A stretch of 64,000 nt of DNA from Azorinus chamasolen. Taxonomy: Eukaryota; Mollusca; Bivalvia; Cardiida; Solecurtidae. Position 1 is the first letter of the stretch; each line of letters begins with the position of its first letter. Positions 13,201 to 22,200 of this stretch are shown piece by piece. The stretch spans positions 24,045,869 to 24,109,868 of the forward strand of contig OY755242.1 in the NCBI GenBank assembly GCA_963576725.1, read 5' to 3'. The position numbers and the translations under genes were made by a program. The notes under the pieces were generated by a model. The model was given only the letters and a program-made list of their open reading frames with translations. It was not told the DNA's origin and searched no databases.

Positions 13201-16200
13201 ATTCATAACGTGTTGGTTTTCGCTCTGTCACATGTCAGTGGACACGGCGTAAGTCAGCCATTTCACAAATCAATAGGTGGTCTCAAATACCTTCGTTTTG
13301 ATTGGAGGAATGTTCTGAACCTTTGTCTATCTAACACTCATTAACACCCATGGGCGGAGCTTATTTTTGGGGGGTCAGTGGTTGACAAATGATGGCTTTT
13401 TCACGTACAAGAGCGGTGTTTACAGTCTTAAAGTTAGGGTGACTTGGATTTTGCCAAACCCTTATGATCAGGGCGAAAACTGGCCTGTTTGAGCGCAGTT
13501 TTCGCCCAAATTGCCCTGTTGCTCGAGCCCTGTTTAGATCTAAGACCTCACCTTTTGGCCCCTTTTCTGCCCCCTCCATACATGTCATCCGAGCCATCCT
13601 CCTCTGTAAAATAGATACCGCCCCCTTTTTTCTTTGTGTCCATACGAGCAAACAGCCCTTTCTGTAGATCTATCAGGTTTTTCTCCACCTTCTTGGGTGT
13701 CTTACAGACGTCACATGCTTTTTCACAGTCAGGCTTGTCATCTCCAAAGAAGTTTGCTATACACAAATGGCGGCATCTGGTAATGAGGAAACAGTTTCCA
13801 ATTGTTACTCATTATAATTTCATGATGTACATAATTGTAACACAATACACAAAATAGAATAATCTCCCAACCCTTGTACAGAAGAACCATGATTGACAAG
13901 AGCAAGACTATATACCTCCCACCTTGTGGTGGGGCACAATAAAAATTATGGTTTATTATGGTCGACTCACTTGACTTCTTCGCAGTAGTTGATGAGACAC
14001 TCAAAACTTTTCATGACTGCCTTCAACCGCAGTTTCACTGCTTCTCTATCCTTCTACAACCAAACAAATAAAAGTACGTTAACCATATGAATATAATATT
14101 CATGTACAAAATATGAATGCATACCAATTATTAACAGATGACTTTTTGAAAAGGCATCATGAACAAGAAAGTTTTTACAATGGTTGAAACTGTAGAATCT
14201 ATATTATTATTATTTAACAAGCAAACAGAGTAGACCTATAGGAGCAAATGCTTTATTTATCACAATGGTTTCAGAAGGCGATTTTTACAGAGGCGTAGAA
14301 AGGCGTAATTATGGAGGAAAAGGATAAGATTAGACTCCTATAAAAATTTACCTCATGAATATTCATGAGCTCTTTTAGAAATATTCATGAGGCAAATAGT
14401 AAACGCTAGTTGTCTAGGATACCTACTGCCTTTTTTCTCAGCAATTCATTCTGTATGAGGAATGAGATTTTGCTGCGGTCCTCACGAGAGTAGTACAGCC
14501 TGCAGAAGGAAGGGAGTCCATCTCTGCCAGCTCTGCCCGACTCCTGGTAGTACCCCGCCATGGACTTGGGCAGATTCCAGTGGGCCACAAATCTATGGTG
14601 AAAATAAGATGTGCTTGTGAAAAAATGCCCCCGATTTGATCTTTGAACTTGATGCATAACCTTGACCACAATACCTCACCCCTAAAAATGTTGGCCTCCA
14701 TAAGTTACACAGGTATGCCAAGTTTGAATTATGTACATGTATGTGCAATGGTGACAAAATTCGCCAACATTAAAGTTGGAAATAAACCAACCAACAAACA
14801 GATCAATATGCCTTTTATATGTCTGATCAGGGTCTGCTCTGTTTGCTTTTGTGATGATAAAGACCTGATATCCTTTAAAAAACTTACATTATAAAAGTTA
14901 TTATAAAAGTTCAGCTATTCAATATTCATGCTGTCATGATTTCTTACATGAATATTGACACAGGGAAAGAGTTAACCTTTACTCTCATATAAACGTATTT
15001 TCAAGCCTTTACAACCAGTAGTGTTGGGAATGACTGATTAATAATCAATTATGTTAAACACAGCTCAAGATATGCCATATATATAAAATGCTTAAGCTTT
15101 TGTGTCAACCAAACGGTATGCTGAGACAATTCATTAGAATCATCTCAAAGAGACGACTCTAATGAATGACCACAATATATGGTTTGGTAGAGATTATACA
15201 GGTACAGAATTTTAGACCATTAAATCCCCATTAAAACGCCAATGAAAATTACTGATGCTGCTGCACACATTATACAGTCAATAATCGTTTGCAGCAGAAT
15301 TACTATTGATAGTAGATAAAAAAAACTTTTTCGATGAATCATCAATTATAATCGATAATCGGGACAAAACTAGCAAACTGAGTACACTCAGATCAGACAG
15401 CTCTGGTAGGAGAAATCTGATCAGGGTCTGCTCTTTTGCATGTGAAATTATAATAGATCTGACACAACAGTTATTACCAATACCAAAATCTATACGTACA
15501 TATACCATTAAACAAATTCAGCTAAAATATATTCATAATGTCATTACTTCTTACATAAATATTCAACATCATCATGGTATTAAAGGGTTAACCCATTCCC
15601 TCAAAGGCTATTTTTAGATACAACCTCTTTGAATAAATCTACCGAAAAGGAGCATTAACCAGAGAAAAGGAATTTTTTAGAAATTTGTAAGTTGAAACCA
15701 TTGTGATAAATAGAGCATTTGCTCCTATAGGAGCAAATGCTCTATTTATTACAATGGTTTCACAAAGTGACTTTTACAGAGTCATCAATATGAGGGAATG
15801 GGTTAAACAGTGTTTGGGTAAACTTTTATGTTTATTGTTACTCCTGCTTAGTTTGTATGATAATGTCGGAGCTGTCTGATCAGGGTTTGCTCAGTTTGCT
15901 TATGGAACCATATAGAACTGATCCTAAAGCTTCCGTCATGGCCAAGTGTTCCCTTGTTCCTGCACATTTATTCATGAGATAAGTGTTGAGTTCTCACAAT
16001 CAGTTCCCTTCTCATCAAAATTACCATCAATGCATTAACCATTTCCCTCATATAAACCCCCTTTTCACGCCTTTACAAACAGAGTAGACACAGATCACAA
16101 CCTCTGTTGGAGCTGGCTGATCAGGGTCTTCTCTCTTAGCTTATGAAATTATAAATTTTGCGTTTTTTGTCTAACCCAATTATATGGAATAACAGTAAAA

Positions 16201-19200
16201 CATCTCTATAACGGCCACTGATTTACATCAAGTATTTTGTGTTAAAGGCAGGTGGCTGCTTAAAGCAAGGTGAAAGTAAAACTGAACGCTCCTATAGTAG
16301 CGTTCTGTTTTACTTTCACCTTGCTTTAAGCAACCGCCTGCCCTAAATACCAACTAATTAACACAATTTAGTGGCCGTTATAGAGGGGTTTTACTGTATA
16401 TAGATCGTAGTCTATAGTTTCTGTCAGGGCCAAACTTTCTTGTGTTCACATGCCATTATTAAAATTTCTCTACACGTAATTAATATCAATGGAGTAAAGG
16501 GTTAAAGTTTAAACAGTTTGGATCCTGATGAGACTCTTATGTTATTTGGCTCCTCATCTGGATCATTAACCCTTTACTTCATAAATATGCCTTTGCAAAC
16601 AGAGCAGACCTAGATCAGACAGCTTCTATAGGAGCCGTCTGATCAGGGTCTGCTCTGTTTGTTTATGATTTAATATAGATCTGATTCTTAACCCTTCGCT
16701 TGCTATTCACGTCAATATACCTACCTGTAAATAGTGAATACCCAGTTGAGACAGCTCCTGCAGGAGCTGTCTCATCAGGGTCTGCACTATTTACAAGTTG
16801 ATTGTGCAACCAGTGCAATCCACAGCAGTGATTGCACAGTGAAATACTAGTACACAGTGAAGATATATGTAATTATACAACTGGGCATGGGTAAAGAAGG
16901 AGAAATGTATTTTAAAATTCAGCAAGTGAAGGGTTAAGTTTCTGCTGCGACAATAAATGCCTTTGTTTATAATACCATGTTGAGAATTCAACTAATTTAT
17001 ATTCAAAATGTCATTATTTCCTGCGTCTATCTTCATGGAGTAAAGGGTTAAACTATTTGCATTGTTTATATCACAAATTCACCTTTTGCATGCATACAGC
17101 CACAAAACCAGTGGTTACCTCACATTGGGCTTGTCCACACCCATACCAAAACTTATCGTGGCAACAATGATAGGAAACTTTCCCAACATCCAATCTGACT
17201 GGTTATCCTCTCTTAGCGACCCCTTTAGCCCAGCATGATATGGCCGAGCAGGAAGTCCCTTTCTTGAGAGGTGGCTGGCAATGGCTTCACATCCATCTCT
17301 GGTCCTGGAGTACACTATACCACAGCCTAGCTTGCTCTATTGAATGGACAAACATGTAATGTTCAACTGTTGATAAAATATTTATCATTTTTCTCTACCA
17401 AACACTACTAATATCTTGCTGCAACTCACTAGAATTGCCTCTCCGAGAGGATTCTATTAAGTTGCAGCAAAATAGGCCTTGGTGGGGAAATTTTTGCTTT
17501 TGATAAATCAGTACCTTTTATACCATCAGAGCAACAGATAAGCTTTATCACTTTAACGATTTGAATTTTTCAGAAAATGATTCAAGATTCAGTCAGATTT
17601 GTTCTATTAACACTAAATGAATTTTTAGAGAAACAATTTGAAGTCTGTAATGTTATTGTACTATACATGAGTTGGTCAATGTTTACCTTCACAATGATAG
17701 TAAATGCTCGGCAACCAGTGCTTTCTGCATTCGTAAAACGCTCGAGTGATTCAATAAATGTAGGATTAAATTGTTTGAGTACATAGGTAATGTTTGCATC
17801 ATCTAGTAGTGTTGGAAATTGGACCCAAAATTTTAACTCGATCAGCGACACATGTTCGTGATCAATCATTGATTAAAAATCAAGATTAAATTCTTACATG
17901 GCGGGCTTATTTGAGTTTTGGTAAAGGTCAAATATGGGTTGTAGTCTTGTAGGCTTGTTGTCAATGCATATTGTCCAGATCAGTCTCTTAGTCTAAACAA
18001 GAGCCGCATGCGGCGCCAATGCTCTTCCAATTTGGTGCTTGTCCAGCTAAATTAGAACTTTTTGAAAAAAATAAAGGGCCATAACTCCAAAATTTTGAAA
18101 TCATGAGCTATGTTTCATATGTAGGGGCCTTCTCCTCAGTGAGATCTACCCACTTATGAAGTTTCATGTTGATACCTCTTATACTATTCGAGCAATGAGC
18201 TACATCACCATCAACTACACCATCACAATAACTCTTCAAAACAGATGAGCTAACAAGAGCCGCGTGCGGCGCCAACGCTTGTCTGATTTGGTGCTTGTCC
18301 AGATAAATTTTAAAAAAATGAAAACAATAAAGGGCCATAACTCCAAAATTTTGAAATCAAGAGTTATGGTTCTTATGTAGGGGCCTTCCCCTCAATGAGA
18401 TCTCCTATCCTATGAAGTTTCATGTTGATACCTATTATACTTTTCGAGTAATGAGCTTCATTAAAGTTTTTGCACTCTGATGACGAGGACAACGCCTATG
18501 ACCCAGTGATCACAATAGCTTGACTTTCTTTCGAAACAGATGAGCTAAAAATGATATTTTATAAAGGTAAACTGACAAAAACTCTGTTACAAAATGATTT
18601 TGTTCAATTAAAACAATGTGACAAATAATGTGTAAATTGCTAATTAGATGTTCAGCCTTGTCTGGCATTTACTGTTTGCTGAACTGTATCATTATGGTCT
18701 CAATATAAATTCAGATATCTACATTATTCTACAAACAGCCAGAGCACACTCAGATCCCACAGGAGCTATCTGATCTGGGTCTACTCAGATTGCAAATTTT
18801 TAAACACTCTTACTTATGAAGCAAATGCTTAATTAGTACTATAATATTGAGTGTTTACCCAGTTCTCTCCTTCTTCCATTGCTCCTCCAAGGGCTTTCAG
18901 TATAAACTGCTTAAGGTCCTCGTAAGGGTCACCAAGGGGCTCTAACAGGTGAACCTCATAGAAAAGGTTGGGACGGAAACAACTCTTCTTAAACTTTGCC
19001 AATGGCTCTTTAAGTCTAAGCTGTTTTATAATGTCTTCCACCACTTCCGCTGGAGCAGTGGCTGTAAGTGCTATACATTTAACTCCCTTCAAGTATCGAG
19101 ATCTGAAATATCCAAGTTTTAGGTATGTTGGTCGGAAGTCATGTCCCCACTGTGATACACAATGAGCCTCATCTACCACAAAGTACTTGATCAAAGACTT

Positions 19201-22200
19201 TGCTGCCAGTCCTTCTGTAAGTGACTTGAAATGATCTGTGTCTGCAAGCTCTGGAGTTATGTACAATAACTTGGTCCTTGGTTTGTCTCTGTTTAAGTCC
19301 TTCAGCACTTTTTTCTTCTCATCTGCAGACATTTTAGAGTTTAGAGTGGCAGACCTAATGCCCAACTGTTCCAAGTGCTCAAGCTGGTCCTGCATGAGAG
19401 CAATCAGAGGCGACACCACCATGGTGATTCCAGGGGCCATAACTGCAGGGAGTTGATAACACAGGGATTTCCCTGCCCCAGTTGGCATACAAACAAATAC
19501 ATCCTTCTTGCCTGAAGAAGAAAAAACAATGCTACAATATTTATTAAAACTTACACTTTGTTGCTGTTTTTGAGTTAACTGTCACAGATATGTTGTGATG
19601 TCCAGAGCATTGCAGATGGATAAAGAACCACAATCATCTCTAACTATTGGTCACATAAACTGTGTAAGTACTGTGATACAAGGAAACTGTTGTAGATCAG
19701 TGGTAGCTCAAGTTTTACCCCTTGTTGGATAATGACTTCCACATCACCAGTAGCCAGTCAATTAACCCTTTCTCTAATAAACATTTGTGCATGATTGATC
19801 ACTTCATGAATATTCATTAATTTAATTCTCATGAGGTAAAAATTTTCAAGGGAATATTTGGCTTTAACAAAAACTGTAGGATTTATAATTTCATTTATAG
19901 CAAACAGAGCAGATCCTGATCAGATGGCTGCTACATGAGTCATCTGATCTGGGTCTACTCTGTAAAGGCATAAAAAATAGCGTTTATATGAGGGGAAGGG
20001 TCAAAGAAAGCAAAAATAATTTGAGGGTGCCGTTAAGTGTTTTTTGGTTTTATTTCTACTTTGTAAAACATGCCCAATCCATACATGTTAAAGTCGGACT
20101 ACAATTTGTGTAGAAGACTATGGATACTTTAAACTATGAAAGTTGATACCTTGTTCTGGAAGCATTATAAGATTTGTTTTATTCCATAACTCAGAACAAT
20201 TTACATACACTTAGGAATTTTTTATCGTATCTCATGATCTTCATCAGCTGTTGTGCTGGGTCAGTGGATTGAGTCATGTGATATAGGAAAGTCACGTGAC
20301 ACAATCCACTGACCCAGCAAAACAGCTGATGAAGATCGTGAGATACGATCGAAAATTCTTAAGTGTAAGTGAATTGATCAATCTGATATGGATACTTTGT
20401 CAAAATCTTTTGAAAAGTTCAGGATTAATAGATTTCTCCTGTTACTTTAATGGTGTCAGAAGTGTAAAGTAACAGGAGGAAAAGTGCAGCCTGGAGTGGG
20501 ACTCGAACCCGGGACCCCTCGCTTACAGGATGAATGCTCTACCAACTGATCGAGCTACCCGGGCTGCTATACGAGCTCCACACACCAGAACCATACTTCT
20601 ATCCCTTTATAAATATTTAGGGCTGTCCCAAATCTCAGACGCTTCGCCATTGCACTTCTGACACCTTTAAAGTAACAGCAGGTAATGTTCAGCAAGGAGC
20701 GGACTCAAAACCGGGACTCCTCACTTACAGGGCGAGTGCTCTACCAACTGAGCTACCCATGCATTGCTGCTATACGACTACGAGCTCCACAAACCAGAAC
20801 CTCTACAAGTGTTTGACAGCCCATGCAATGGGGAAGCACGGTCTGAGAGCTGAGAGTGAGACAGCATTAAAAAGAGAAGGGGGAGAAGTGTAGTGGTTCT
20901 GGTGTGCGGATCTCGTATAACAGCCCGGGTAGCTCACCCGCTCCAGTCCGCTCTTTTCCTCCTGTTACTTTATTTTTGTCATTTTTCACACAATATTGAC
21001 AGAATCTGTTGCAGGGTAATTAATTTTTTTTATTTTGCACAACCATTTTCTAGAACATGTCTCTTCTACAAGGTACCTTGGCGTGGCCATTACATCAAAT
21101 TTGAAGTGGACCCCTCATATAAATGCTATATACATGTGGTAAAGCAAAATGGCACCATCAGCTTTCTAAATATAGGCAGCAAGACTATTAAGGAGAATGC
21201 CTACAAATCACTTGTTAGATCTTCTCTTGAATATAACTGTGCTGCTTGGGACCCATATCGGAAAACAGACATAGATAAACTTGACAAAGTTCAAAGAAGG
21301 GCAGCATGATGTGTCGTAAACAGATATCATAACACCTCATCTGTGACAGACATGCTCAAATACCTAGAGTGGCAAACACTGGATGAGAGGAGAAAGAATG
21401 CCAGGTTAGATATGATGTTCAAAATGGTCCATGGTAAAGTGAATTTAGACACTTCCGAAAAACTACTCCAACTTCAGAGAAAATCACGAACATTCAACAG
21501 CATGGCCTTCCAAATACCGCACTGCAGAACAACCGCCCGGAAGGAGTCCTTCTATCCTAGGACAATTATCCAGTGGAACACCTTGTCCACTGTAACAGTG
21601 GCGGCTCAGAGTCTTGAAGTATTCAAGGCTCATCTGACAGAGTAGATCAAAATCAGCCAATGCTGATGAAGGTTTTTAAATGCACACTGTATATACTTCT
21701 ACTTCTATGGTAATACTGCCCAGGGCTAATGCATCACGGGCAAGTGACACCATCAAAATGGTTAAAAACACATAATGTGTTGTATGTACATTTAAAATTG
21801 ATAAAAACAGTGTGTGTCTAGGGTATGCATTTCTGTAGACGTGTTGTAAACTCGTCTACAGAAGGGATCAACACCAGATCAGGAGGAAGGGCATTCCAGC
21901 CTCTGATGGTTCTTGGCAGAAAGCTGTTTTTGTAATTCTCATAGTTGGCTCGTACCTCTATGAATGCTCTGCTGTGTGTTCTGGTGTCTTGACGTATTGA
22001 TGGGATGATGTAATCTGGAATGTTGACAGGAATGGTTTTGTTTACTGCTTTATAGAAGGATGTTAATCTTTTGATTTCTCTGCGATGTTCAAGTAGAGGC
22101 CATTCCAGGTGTTGTAGCATAGATGTGACGCTGTGTTTATAGGAGTAGATTCCAGTGACAAAGCGGGCACCGCGACGTTGAACCTTCTCTAAAGCAAAGA

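Larger units (their letters stand above)
14640..17050. other. RECQL5 intron 3 content
   Basis: B remnants at about 14810-14975, 14975-15015, 15365-15590 (core CAGCTCTGGTAGGAGAAATC), 15845-16000, 16030-16160 and 16400-16510, interleaved with the A, C and D copies listed separately. Confidence 0.5.

Noticed and set aside
13361..13667. Overlapping frames around 13361-13667 on both strands
   Set aside because: They are shadows or run-ons of RECQL5 exon 6; the donor at 13551 ends the true coding part.
20486..20566. Functional tRNA-Thr gene
   Set aside because: Outer T-stem and anticodon-stem pairs are broken and two further copies lie within 500 bases, so a tRNA-derived repeat is preferred.
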